A stretch of 42,828 nucleotides of DNA from Ruminococcaceae bacterium OttesenSCG-928-O06 (lineage in GTDB: Bacteria > Bacillota > Clostridia > Oscillospirales > Ruminococcaceae). A program made the position numbers and the translations under genes. Shown here one piece after another: positions 9,282-18,723 of the stretch. Location: NCBI GenBank assembly GCA_030265505.1, contig JAJDGD010000007.1:1-42828 (forward strand), written 5' to 3'. Each line of letters starts with the position of its first letter. Positions within the stretch are counted from its first letter, which is position 1. The notes beneath the pieces are model-generated. The model did not search any database, was not told the DNA's origin, and was given only the letters and a program-made list of their open reading frames with translations.

Positions 9282-10013
9282 TCAGCGGCGCTGCGCGGCC
9301 ACCAACAGCATCATGGGGCGGCGCAGTTCCTGCGCCATGGTGGCATCCTCTGCCAGCAGCCGGGTGGGCGGGGTGGGCTCTACCACATCGGTGATGGCAA
9401 AGCCGGCCTGCACAAGCCCGCTTAAATAAGTGGTAAGCGTGCGGTGGTATTTTTGCACCGTCTCGCCCAGGAAAACGGCGGTGCGCGCACCCTCGTGAAA
9501 ATAGTTGTCCACCGGCCAGCAAACGGCGTTGCCGGCGTCGTCATACAGCCAGTCTTGCGGGCCGCTGGCGGTGAAGATGGGGTGCTCTACCGAAAAAATG
9601 AACGCCCCGCCCGGCGCAAGGCAGGCGTGCACCTTTTGGCAAACGGCGGCAAAATCGGCCACATAGTGCAGGGCAAGGCTGCTTAATACCACATCAAAGC
9701 TGGCGGGGGCAAAGGCGATGTCCTCAATGGGCAAAAGCAGGTACTCCACGTTGGGAAAAAGGGTTTTCTCCCGCGCCACCTGCAGCATTTTTTCGCTTAC
9801 ATCCACCCCGGTAACGGCCGCGGCGCCCTGCTGGGCCGCATAGATGCAGTGCCAGCCGTAGCCGCAGCCAAGGTCTAAAACGCGCTTGCCGGCAAGGGGC
9901 GGCAACAGGGCCTGCAGGGCGGGCCATTCGCCGGCGCCCGCCAGCCCTTTTTGCGAGCGTGCCATTTTCCCATATTTTTCAAAAAACATCGGGTCATCAT
10001 ACTTGTTTTGCAT
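9282..10013 (-). CDS. Class I SAM-dependent methyltransferase
   Basis: MQNKYDDPMFFEKYGKM...KRVLDLGCGYGWHCIYAAQQGAAAVTGVDVSEKML: SAM motif I. Confidence 0.9.
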   Translation of the reverse strand: MQNKYDDPMFFEKYGKMARSQKGLAGAGEWPALQALLPPLAGKRVLDLGCGYGWHCIYAAQQGAAAVTGVDVSEKMLQVAREKTLFPNVEYLLLPIEDIAFAPASFDVVLSSLALHYVADFAAVCQKVHACLAPGGAFIFSVEHPIFTASGPQDWLYDDAGNAVCWPVDNYFHEGARTAVFLGETVQKYHRTLTTYLSGLVQAGFAITDVVEPTPPTRLLAEDATMAQELRRPMMLLVAAQRR

Positions 10014-10114
10014 GCAGGGCCCTTTCGTTGGGCTGCCAAGGGGAAAGGCGAGCAAGAGGGAAAGCGATTTTTGTCTCATTTAATGATCATTTAATCGGGA
10101 TTTTGTGGGGATTT

Positions 10115-11416
10115 TCAGGCGGCAGCTTCGCCCTCCAGCAGGGCGCTGTACAGCCCGGCCTCGGGGTAAAACAGCATGGAAGGGCTGATGGGCGCGCTGC
10201 CGATGCGCATCTCGTAATGCAGGTGGGCCCCGGTGGAATAGCCAGTGCTGCCCACAAGGCCGATGAGCTGCCCGGTGGTGACCATATCGTCCGGTTCCAC
10301 ATAAATTTCAGACATATGGAAATAGTAGCTTTTCAGCCCGCCGCCGTGCTCTATCACAATGGTCCAGCCGGTGTTCAAAAGATACTCTGCCAGCACCACC
10401 CGGCCGTTGTTGGGGGCAATCACGTCGCTGCCTTCTTCGGCGGCAATGTCCATGCCGTTGTGGCTGCGGGGGTTGTCCCAGTCGCCATTGGTGTAGCGGA
10501 TGGAGCCAAACTGCGTGGAGACCCACCCCTGGGCCGGGGCAATGAACACACCCTCCCAATAGCGCTCTTCGTCAAAGGTGTTGAACAGGGGAGGGATTTT
10601 TTCGCGGTACTGCTGGTAGGCGGCGTCGCTGTTGGCCTCGGTGATGACGGGGTCGGAAGTGTCGATCTCGAGGTTTTGGGTGTCGAAGCTGAAGGGTACC
10701 ACGCTCACCTCGGTTTCCCAGGTGTATTCGCCGGCGGCCACCTTCACCTGGTAGGTGCCGGGGCTGGCGTTGTTGCCAACGGGCACGGCGGCAAACCAGC
10801 CGTCTTGCCAGGGGGTGAACACCACGGCGCCCAAATCGGTCTCGGCGGTGGGGGCGGGGCCGCCTTGCAGGGGCCCCACATACAGCGAGAAAATGTCCCC
10901 CTGGGCAAGTTCTGTGCGGCCGGCGGCAAGGCTGGGCGGCGGGGCCGGGGGTGGCACCACGGTAAACCAGGCAATGTAACGGAAAATACCGTAGCCGGTG
11001 TTGCCCCCCGCGGGCAGCGTGCACTGTATCTGCACCTGGTAGTCGCCGGCATCGGCGGCCAGGGCGGCGTCCCATCCTTCGCAGCTGCCGTGGTACAAAA
11101 CCGCGTCCTCGCGGGAGACAGTGAGCATGCTTTCGTAGCCGTCCGGCAGGGCAAAGGTCAACTCGGCGGTCTCCGTCTCGCCCAAAAGGGTGGGCACAGC
11201 GTCTATCACATAGGCAAGGTCCTTATAGGCAAGGCCGCCCAGCACGGGCTGGCTCCACTCGGCATACACGGGGGTAAGCGGCACGCCCAGCACCTCCACC
11301 ACAGGGCTGGGGATGCTGTCCTCGCCGGTGTTTTGGTAGGTGTACCAGGCGTAGCCACCGCCCGCCAGCACCAGCACCAGCACCACGCACAATATCACCA
11401 GCAGTACTTTTTTCAT
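10115..11416 (-). CDS. Membrane-anchored M23 family metallopeptidase
   Basis: N-terminal TM helix MKKVLLVILCVVLVLVLAGGG; LytM motifs HNGMD and HLHYEMR. Confidence 0.92.
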   Translation of the reverse strand: MKKVLLVILCVVLVLVLAGGGYAWYTYQNTGEDSIPSPVVEVLGVPLTPVYAEWSQPVLGGLAYKDLAYVIDAVPTLLGETETAELTFALPDGYESMLTVSREDAVLYHGSCEGWDAALAADAGDYQVQIQCTLPAGGNTGYGIFRYIAWFTVVPPPAPPPSLAAGRTELAQGDIFSLYVGPLQGGPAPTAETDLGAVVFTPWQDGWFAAVPVGNNASPGTYQVKVAAGEYTWETEVSVVPFSFDTQNLEIDTSDPVITEANSDAAYQQYREKIPPLFNTFDEERYWEGVFIAPAQGWVSTQFGSIRYTNGDWDNPRSHNGMDIAAEEGSDVIAPNNGRVVLAEYLLNTGWTIVIEHGGGLKSYYFHMSEIYVEPDDMVTTGQLIGLVGSTGYSTGAHLHYEMRIGSAPISPSMLFYPEAGLYSALLEGEAAA

Positions 11417-11453
11417 AAATGCGCCTCCTCCCCATAACAGGCCCAACATAAGG

Positions 11454-11491
11454 CCCGGGAAAACCCAAAATAAGGTTTTCCCGGGTTTTTT
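11454..11491 (+). terminator. Strong hairpin with plus-strand T-run between two minus-strand genes
   Basis: CCCGGGAAAACC-CAAAATAA-GGTTTTCCCGGG-TTTTTT. Confidence 0.6.
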
Positions 11492-11551
11492 GGCATTTTA
11501 TTTCTATTTTAATCCAAGCGATATATCGTAAATATTCACAAACAGTGCGCA

Positions 11552-13666
11552 TCAATCGTCAGAGAGGTCGTTGTACCATTTCACTGCGGCAATATAGGCG
11601 TCGTTCACGGCCTTGTCCGTCAGGCGGTTTTCTTCCACATAGCGGCTCACTTCGTCCCAGTTGGCATACTCGTAGTTGCTGTAAAAGGCCACAAGGCTGG
11701 AGTACGGCCCGCTGGAGGTAAGAAGGGAGTCGCGAATGTCCGCCGCCACGGGAATCTCCTCGAACAATTCCTCCTTGGTTTTCTCCAGCGCGATGTGCAA
11801 CAGCGAGAACATGCCCACCATAAACACATGCTCGGCGTTTTTGGGCGGCTGGAAGTGGGGGGCCAGCAGCTCCCCAAAGCGGGCGCGTATCAGGGACATG
11901 CGCACAAGCTCCAGCGGTTTGTCCGACGCGATGCCCCGGATGGCGAGCAGCGCCACCCATTTTTTCAGGGCGTCTTCGCCAAGGTACGCCACGGCCATGT
12001 CGATGCTGGACACCGGGTTGCGCAGGCCCACCGCGGCGGAGTTTAACAGCCGCAGCAGCTTGTAAGACAGCGCAACGTCGGAGGAGATGACGGTGGAGAT
12101 CTCCTGGAAATTCACATAGCCGTCGGTGCTGGTAAGCTTTAACAGGCGCAGGTAGTTCACCTTCAAGGGGTCGATGTCCTTGGTTTTTTGCACCACGGTG
12201 GGCTGGTTGAAGAAAAAGCCCTGGAACAGCAGAAAGCCTATGCTTTTCGCATGCTCGAACTGCTGTACGGTGTCCACCCCGGTGGCGATGAAGCGCTTTG
12301 TTTTGTTGCCCTCAATAATTTTCTTCTGGAAATAATCACTGGTGGCCCCCGGCTCGAACTTGCAATAATCGGCCAGGGCCAAAAGGGCCGGGATGGTGTT
12401 TTGCTGGTTCAGGCCGGTGAAGGCGATGGCATAGCCGTGGCTGCGCAGGGCCTTGCATTTTTGCACCTCGGCGGCGGTAAGGCCCTCGCCCACTTTCATC
12501 TCTATAATGAATTTGTCCTTGGGCAGGTTTTGCATCACGCCGCGGTTCAACAGCTGGTTGGAGTAAGCGATGAAATACCGGGCGTCGCCGTCCATCTCGC
12601 CCGGGCCCAGGGCGTCCAGGGCGCGGTCCGCGCCGTCCAGGTTCAAGTCCTCGTCCTGCACACCCTCGTTGCCGCGGTCTATCAGCTCGTACCCGAAGGT
12701 GCGCCCGTGGGCCGTTAAAATGGGCTGGATGTTGATGTAAAGGTCTTTGAACTTTTTGGCGTTGTCGTAGCGGTCCTCGAAGAACACCAGGTTGTTGCGG
12801 CCGGCATCCTTGGCTTTGTACAGGGCAATGTCGGCCTTGCGCAGCAGCTCGGAAAAATTGGTGCCGTGCTGCGGGAAAAAGGCCGCCCCCATGCTGATGG
12901 TACAGGAAAGCTCAATATTGGGCATGGTGTAGTTTAAAAAGGCCCCCTGGAACAGCGTTTGGAAGTGGTCCATCATGTCGCCCGGGGTGGGCCAGCGGGC
13001 GGGGATGTCGTGATAGAGGAAGACGAATTCGTCCCCACCCAGGCGGTAGAGGTTTTTTTGGTACTGCGGGTTTGAGAGAAGATGCTCGGTAAGGCGGCGC
13101 AGCATAATGTCGCCGGTATTGTGGCCGTAGGTGTCGTTGATGGCTTTGAAATTGTCGAGGTCAAAAATGGCAAGCACGCCGCTGGCCTGGCCGTTCTCTA
13201 TTTTGGTGTGCAGGCCTTCAAAGCTCTCGCGCAGCTTTTGGCGGTTGGGCGCGCCGGTAAGCTGGTCAATATAGGCAAGGTTATACAGCTTTTTTTCTAC
13301 TCCGCGCTCTTCGCTCACGTCGCGCAGATACAAAGCGGTGGCGGGTTTTTCGTCCAACCAGGGGATGGAGGTGGTGTGTACCGCAAAGGTTTTGCCGTCT
13401 TTGTCCGTCACGTCGAAATGGGCGGGCAAATCGTCCGGGGCACCCTCGTAGTTGGGGCAGCCGTCGCACAAAAGGGGAAACACGTCGCGGTAGGCGTCGC
13501 GGCAGGTTTGGCGGCCGCCGGCGGGCACGCGGGCGCGGGCGCTGGGGCTCATGTATAAAATCTCGCAGTTTTTCCCACGCACCACCAGGGTATCGGTATC
13601 AAGGGAGTCCAATACTCCCTCTACCAGTTCCTCCACTTGTTCCGGTTTGAACTTTTTTCCCAGCAT
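11552..13666 (-). CDS. PAS-like - GGDEF diguanylate cyclase - degenerate EAL - HDOD protein
   Basis: AYIDQLTGAPNRQKLRESF...YRLGGDEFVFLYHD; EAL-like IQPILTAHGRTFGYELIDRG without catalytic residues; HDOD segment TDGYVNFQEISTVISSDVALSYKLLRLLNSAAVGLRNPVSSIDMAVAYLG. Confidence 0.88.
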   Translation of the reverse strand: MLGKKFKPEQVEELVEGVLDSLDTDTLVVRGKNCEILYMSPSARARVPAGGRQTCRDAYRDVFPLLCDGCPNYEGAPDDLPAHFDVTDKDGKTFAVHTTSIPWLDEKPATALYLRDVSEERGVEKKLYNLAYIDQLTGAPNRQKLRESFEGLHTKIENGQASGVLAIFDLDNFKAINDTYGHNTGDIMLRRLTEHLLSNPQYQKNLYRLGGDEFVFLYHDIPARWPTPGDMMDHFQTLFQGAFLNYTMPNIELSCTISMGAAFFPQHGTNFSELLRKADIALYKAKDAGRNNLVFFEDRYDNAKKFKDLYINIQPILTAHGRTFGYELIDRGNEGVQDEDLNLDGADRALDALGPGEMDGDARYFIAYSNQLLNRGVMQNLPKDKFIIEMKVGEGLTAAEVQKCKALRSHGYAIAFTGLNQQNTIPALLALADYCKFEPGATSDYFQKKIIEGNKTKRFIATGVDTVQQFEHAKSIGFLLFQGFFFNQPTVVQKTKDIDPLKVNYLRLLKLTSTDGYVNFQEISTVISSDVALSYKLLRLLNSAAVGLRNPVSSIDMAVAYLGEDALKKWVALLAIRGIASDKPLELVRMSLIRARFGELLAPHFQPPKNAEHVFMVGMFSLLHIALEKTKEELFEEIPVAADIRDSLLTSSGPYSSLVAFYSNYEYANWDEVSRYVEENRLTDKAVNDAYIAAVKWYNDLSDD

Positions 13667-13936
13667 GCGGTTTCTCCCGTTCCTGTAGTGCCGCCACAAA
13701 TGGACGGTGTGCGCCGTGCACGGCAAAAAAAGCCTTACAAGAAAGCTACCTTACATTATAGCGCCAACTTCCCTAAAAGGGAAGAGTTTGATGCGCTACG
13801 ACAGAACAATCCAGCCCCCCGCAACAAAGGCAAAACGCAAGGCCCGAAACTACGGGGATAAAAATTGCCCCCCAAAGCCCAGCCTCTGTGATGGCAGGGC
13901 GCAAGAACATCTGGGCGGCAGGTGCATGGGGAACAT

Positions 13937-13966
13937 AAAAAAGTTCCCGCCTGGGGGACAGACGGG
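13937..13966 (-). terminator. Rho-independent terminator for the activase/HgdB-like pair
   Basis: Minus strand CCCGTCTG-TCCCC-CAGGCGGG followed by AACTTTTTT. Confidence 0.6.
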
Positions 13967-14014
13967 AGGCACTTTGCGTTATTTTCAGGCATTTTTTATC
14001 CATTTAATTTTGTG

Positions 14015-15397
14015 CTACATCGCAACTTTTTGCGCCACAGCCGCAGGGGCTTTTTCCTCGGCCTTTTTGACGGGCAGGGGGGCCGCTTCGCCCTCCAGGC
14101 GCTCTTTCGCCACAGCAATCATCAGCTTGATGCGGTTTTCCTGGTTCACGCGTGTGGCAGAGGGGTCATAGTCTATAGGTGTAATATTTGCCTCGGGATA
14201 TACGGCGCGTATTTTTGCGATCATACCCTTGCCCACCACATGGTTTGGCAGGCAGCCAAAGGGCTGGGCGCACACAATGTTGGGAAAGCCACTTTGCACA
14301 AGCTCCACCATCTCGCTGGTAAGCAGCCAGCCCTCGCCCATTTTTGCCCCCAGGCCCACAAAGCCCTCGTGCAAGTGCACGGTGTGCTCAAACAGGCCGG
14401 GCGCGCGCAGGTTTTCGTGGCGTTCAATGGCCTCTATCATCATTTTCTCAATGCCGGTGGTGTAGTCCATCACGGCCCGGTACACCCGGCCCACCACGCG
14501 GCTGCCGCCGTACAGCTGGCGGTCTACCGTGCCGTTCACGATGCAGTACTGCACAAAGCCCGCAAGCCCGGGCATGTTTACCTCGCACCCTTCGGCGGCC
14601 AAAAATTCCTCTAGCCCGCTGTTGCCCAGGGGGGAATATTTTACATAAATTTCCCCCACGATGCCCACCTTTACCCGGGGCACCATGGTTTTGGGCACGG
14701 CGGCGTAGTCGGCTGCAATGGCGGCAAAGTTGCGGCGCATGTTCCCGCGGGAAACGCCCTTGCCCGCGGCAAACTGGCGGCCAATCTCCGCCTGCCACTT
14801 CTGAATTAAAGCGTCGGCGCTGCCGGTTTCATCCTCGTACGGGCGCACCTGGTTGGCAAGGCACATTAACTCATCGCCGTAGAACACCGCCGCCACCGCC
14901 TTGCGGATGAGCGGGATGGTGAACTTGAGGCTGGAGTCCTTTTCCAGGCCCGAGAAGTTGAGGGACAGCACCGGCACCTGGGGGAAGCCCGCCTTGCGCA
15001 GGGCCTTGCGCAGCAGGTGGATATAGTTGGACGCCCGGCAGCCGCCCCCGGTTTGGGTGATGAGCAGGGCGGTATGGTCCAAGTCATACTTGCCGCTTTT
15101 CAGCGCGTCGATAAACTGGCCTATCACCAACAGGGCGGGGTAGCAAGTGTCGTTGTGCACATACTTCAGCCCCTCCTGGGCCACCTCGGGGCCGCCGTTC
15201 TCCAATATCTGGGTTTGGTAACCCTCTTGCCGCATGGCGGCAGAGATCATATCGAAGTGGATGGGGGCCATTTGAGGAAACAGGATGGTGTGGGTTTTCT
15301 TCATCTCTGGGGTGAAGCGGGGATACGGCGGTGGCGCGCCATGGGCATGGCCCTGTGCTTCGGCGCCTTGGGCGAAGGCTTTGTAAGCGTCACTCAT
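14015..15397 (-). CDS. 2-hydroxyacyl-CoA dehydratase (HgdB)-like protein
   Basis: EMKKTHTILFPQMAPIHFDMISAAMRQEGYQTQIL...YVHNDTCYPALLVIGQFIDAL...LITQTGGGCRASNYIHLLRKAL. Confidence 0.85.
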   Translation of the reverse strand: MSDAYKAFAQGAEAQGHAHGAPPPYPRFTPEMKKTHTILFPQMAPIHFDMISAAMRQEGYQTQILENGGPEVAQEGLKYVHNDTCYPALLVIGQFIDALKSGKYDLDHTALLITQTGGGCRASNYIHLLRKALRKAGFPQVPVLSLNFSGLEKDSSLKFTIPLIRKAVAAVFYGDELMCLANQVRPYEDETGSADALIQKWQAEIGRQFAAGKGVSRGNMRRNFAAIAADYAAVPKTMVPRVKVGIVGEIYVKYSPLGNSGLEEFLAAEGCEVNMPGLAGFVQYCIVNGTVDRQLYGGSRVVGRVYRAVMDYTTGIEKMMIEAIERHENLRAPGLFEHTVHLHEGFVGLGAKMGEGWLLTSEMVELVQSGFPNIVCAQPFGCLPNHVVGKGMIAKIRAVYPEANITPIDYDPSATRVNQENRIKLMIAVAKERLEGEAAPLPVKKAEEKAPAAVAQKVAM

Positions 15398-18300
15398 ACG
15401 GCGCGCACCTCCTCTTCGTTTTGTGCGGGAGCGGGTGTGGCGGCGGGGCTTTCGGCGGCGTCGCCCAGGGCCGCAAACAGGCTGCGCAGGCGGATGTTCA
15501 CCGCGCCCAAGTTGGCAATCTCGTCAATTTTGATTTGCGTGTACAGCTTGCCGCCCCGGTGCAAAATCTCTTTCACCTCGTCGGTGGTAACGGCGTCCAG
15601 CCCACAGCCAAAGCTTACCAACTGCACCAGGTTCATGTCCGGCTGGGTGTTGATGTAGTGGGCCGCGGCGTATAGCCGGGCGTGGTAGGTCCACTGGTTC
15701 AAAACCCCGGCGGGGGGCTTTTCGCCCAAGTGGCTCACGCAGTCCTCGCTTATCACGGCGGCGCCCTGGGTCAAAATCAGGCGGTCTATGCCGTGGTTCA
15801 CCTCACTGTCTACATGGTAGGGCCGGCCGGCCAGCACAATAATGGGCCGCCCCTCGGCGCGCGCAGTGGCAATAATCTCTGCGCCGCGCTGCCGCACCCG
15901 GGCAAGATAGGCCGCATACTCGGCATAGGCGGCGGTGGCCGCGGCCTTCACCTCGGCCGCGGTGATATTTTCGAAGTATTTTTGCAGGATTTTATGGAAT
16001 ATTTTCACGAAGTCTTTTTCGCGGTGGATACCCACATAGTCGTAGATGAAGGTTTTTCCGCCGAGCTCGCTGCAGCTGGCTTTTATCACCTCGGGGTAAT
16101 AGGCCACCACCGGGCAGTTGTAGCAGTTGTCGCTCATGCCTTCGTCTATATTATAGCTCATGCAGGGGTAGAAGATGGTGTCCACATCGGGCATGGCGGC
16201 CAGGGCGTTGATGTGCCCGTGGGCCAGCTTTGCGGGGTAGCACACGGTGTCGCTGGGGATGGTGGCCTGCCCCGCAAAATACAGCTGCCGGGTAGAGGGC
16301 GGGCTTGTCACCACCTCGAAGCCCAGGTGGGTGAACATTGTGTGCCAGAACGGCAAAGTCTCGAAGAAGTTCAGCGCCATGGGAAAGCCGATTTTACCAC
16401 GGGGGGCCTTGGGTGCCGCGGCGGGAGGGGCATTTGTGCCCGCGCCGGGCTCTTCAGTGGGCGCGACAGCGGTGTAGCCGTTCAGAAGTTCCAGCTTGTA
16501 GTCGTAGATGTCGAGAGGGTTTTCGGCGCTGCGCTGGGTGATGGGCCTGTCGCACCGGTTGCCGCTGATATAGCGGCGCGGCTTTTCTTCGGGGGCATCT
16601 CCCGGGGCGGAAAAGGTGTTGATGGTGAGCGAGCAGTGGTTGGTGCACAGCCCGCAGTTGGTGGTTTGCACGGTGTGGACAAGGCCTTCCAGCGCCGCGC
16701 GGGACAAGGCGGAGGAAGCTGTTTGGGAAGCGCTTCGCGCCCTTCCCGCCGCGTCGCTATGCTCCGGGCCTCGGGCGCCTTGGGGCCCCTCGGCCCGCGT
16801 CGGGTTCGCGGTGTTTGGCTGCGCCAAGCCACCGCTCGCGCTTCGCGCCCTGCCAAACAGTGCTGCGCCAAAGGCGCCCATCAGCCCGGCAATGGACGGC
16901 CGGATGACCTGCATGCCCATCTCGGTCTCGAAGGCGCGCAGCACGGCGTCGTTGTAAAAGGTGCCGCCCTGCACCACCACGTTTTTGCCCAGCTCCTCCG
17001 GGCTGGACACCCGGATGACCTTGTACAGCGCGTTTTTCACCACGCTGATGGCGAGGCCCGCGGAGATGTTTTCAATAGACGCGCCGTCCTTTTGGGCCTG
17101 CTTTACGCTGGAGTTCATGAATACGGTGCAGCGGCTGCCCAGTTCCACCGGGGCGTCGCCAAAAAGGCCCAGCTTGGCAAAGTCGCGCACGTCCTGGCCC
17201 AGGGCCTCGGCAAAAGTTTGCAAAAAGCTGCCGCAGCCACTGCTGCACGCCTCGTTGAGGAAGATGTCCGAGATGGCACCGTCCTCTATTTTGAAGCACT
17301 TCATGTCCTGGCCGCCAATGTCGATGATGAAGTCCACATCGGGGGCAAAGTGCCGCGCTGCGCGAAAATGCGCCATGGTCTCCACTAAGCTGTAGTCGGC
17401 ATTGAAGGCCTCTTTGCACAGCGCCTCGCCATAGCCGGTGGTGGTAACGCTGGCCAGGGTCATATCCGGGCAGGCGGCGTACATTTCCAGCATGGCGGCG
17501 CGCACCAAGGGCACGGGGTTGCCGCTGTTGGGCTGGTAGGTGGTGTTCAGCAGTTCGCCATCCTCGCTAAGCAGCACGGTTTTCACCGTGGTGCTGCCGG
17601 CGTCTATGCCCAGGTGCGCCCGGCCGCGGTAGCCCTGCATGCGGCCTACGGGCACGCTGGCCTTCTCGTGCCGGTGCAAAAATTCGGCATACTCCGCTTC
17701 GTTGCGGAACAAGGGCTCCGTATGCTCGAAGTGGGCACCCTCGGCCCCGGCGGCGGCCAGGCGGTCCCGCAGCTCGGGCAGGGTGAAGGCTTCGTCTGCA
17801 TACAGCGCCGCGCCGATGGACACGAAGTACAGGCTGTTTTCGGGCAAAATGCCCTGCACTTTCAGCACGCGGTCAAAGGCGGCGCGCAGCTCGCTCATAA
17901 AGGTAAGGGGGCCGCCCAGGTACAACACATTGCCGGCAATGCGCCGGCCCTGGGCCAGGCCCGCAATGGTTTGGTTCACCACGCTGTACAAGATGGAGGC
18001 GGACACATCCTCTACCCGGGCCCCCTGGTTTAACAGCGGTTGTACGTCTGTTTTGGCAAAAACACCGCAGCGGGAGGCGATGGTGTATATCTTCTCCTGC
18101 CCTTTGGCCTTTTCGTTCAGTTCCTCGGGGGAGATTTTGAGCAGGGTGGCCATTTGGTCGATGAAGGCGCCGGTGCCGCCGGCGCAGCTGCCGTTCATGC
18201 GTACCTCCACGCCGTTCGTCAAAAACAAAATCTTCGCGTCTTCGCCCCCCAGCTCGATGATGACATCGGCGTTTGGGGCAAGGCTGCGCGAAGCGATGCG

Positions 18301-18546
18301 GGTGGCAAAAACCTCCTGCACAAAGGGCACGGCACATGCGGTGGCAAAGCCCATGCCGGCAGAGCCGGAAATGGCGCATTGCAGGGGCGTGTGGCCATAT
18401 TTTGCTTCCAGTTCGGCCAGCAGTTCGGCCGCTTTTTCTATAATGTGGGAATAGTGCCGCTGGTAGCTGTGGTGCAAAATGGCACCGTCGTCGTCCAGCA
18501 CCACGCACTTGATGGTGGTGGAACCGATGTCGAGCCCTAGCTTCAT
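15394..18546 (-). CDS. Acyl-CoA dehydratase activase with two ASKHA (BcrAD/BadFG) domains and a DUF2229-like domain
   Basis: MKLGLDIGSTTIKCVVLDDDG...LGGEDAKILFL...NGSCAGGTGAFIDQMA; second ASKHA GIDAGSTTVKTVLLSEDG...IDIGGQDMKCFK...ACSSGCGSFLQTFAEALG; then TTNCGLCTNHCSLTINTF...YISGNRCDRPI. Confidence 0.92.
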   Translation of the reverse strand: MKLGLDIGSTTIKCVVLDDDGAILHHSYQRHYSHIIEKAAELLAELEAKYGHTPLQCAISGSAGMGFATACAVPFVQEVFATRIASRSLAPNADVIIELGGEDAKILFLTNGVEVRMNGSCAGGTGAFIDQMATLLKISPEELNEKAKGQEKIYTIASRCGVFAKTDVQPLLNQGARVEDVSASILYSVVNQTIAGLAQGRRIAGNVLYLGGPLTFMSELRAAFDRVLKVQGILPENSLYFVSIGAALYADEAFTLPELRDRLAAAGAEGAHFEHTEPLFRNEAEYAEFLHRHEKASVPVGRMQGYRGRAHLGIDAGSTTVKTVLLSEDGELLNTTYQPNSGNPVPLVRAAMLEMYAACPDMTLASVTTTGYGEALCKEAFNADYSLVETMAHFRAARHFAPDVDFIIDIGGQDMKCFKIEDGAISDIFLNEACSSGCGSFLQTFAEALGQDVRDFAKLGLFGDAPVELGSRCTVFMNSSVKQAQKDGASIENISAGLAISVVKNALYKVIRVSSPEELGKNVVVQGGTFYNDAVLRAFETEMGMQVIRPSIAGLMGAFGAALFGRARSASGGLAQPNTANPTRAEGPQGARGPEHSDAAGRARSASQTASSALSRAALEGLVHTVQTTNCGLCTNHCSLTINTFSAPGDAPEEKPRRYISGNRCDRPITQRSAENPLDIYDYKLELLNGYTAVAPTEEPGAGTNAPPAAAPKAPRGKIGFPMALNFFETLPFWHTMFTHLGFEVVTSPPSTRQLYFAGQATIPSDTVCYPAKLAHGHINALAAMPDVDTIFYPCMSYNIDEGMSDNCYNCPVVAYYPEVIKASCSELGGKTFIYDYVGIHREKDFVKIFHKILQKYFENITAAEVKAAATAAYAEYAAYLARVRQRGAEIIATARAEGRPIIVLAGRPYHVDSEVNHGIDRLILTQGAAVISEDCVSHLGEKPPAGVLNQWTYHARLYAAAHYINTQPDMNLVQLVSFGCGLDAVTTDEVKEILHRGGKLYTQIKIDEIANLGAVNIRLRSLFAALGDAAESPAATPAPAQNEEEVRAV
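16719..16860. repeat. Palindromic element inside the activase coding sequence (in-frame, ~47 codons)
   Basis: Terminal CTGTTTGG (16719-16726) / CCAAACAG (16853-16860); two copies of GCGCTTCGCGCCC; internal TGTTTGGCTGCGCCAAGCCA resembles the intergenic element at 18724-18882. Confidence 0.6.
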
Positions 18547-18723
18547 GGGAACTGTGTCTCCTTTTATAAAACAGCCCGGCCAAAAGGCCGGCCGGCAAAA
18601 CAGGCGGGTGCCATGTTGGTGGTGTGCCGCGTTTGGGGCGCACGGTTTTGGCGCCGCGGTTACATTAAAGCATGATACCATATTTAAATGAACTTGTATA
18701 GTTGAAGGGCGTGAAAGATTTGT

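Noticed and set aside
13667-14014. c-di-GMP riboswitch suspected from an ACGCAAAG string upstream of the GGDEF gene
   Set aside because: The surrounding bases fold as the terminator of the upstream minus-strand gene and the GEMM consensus is not otherwise present.
16681-16870. Possible CRISPR or tandem array from repeated GCGCTTCGCGCCC
   Set aside because: Only two copies, no regular spacing; better explained as inverted/direct repeats of one palindromic element.
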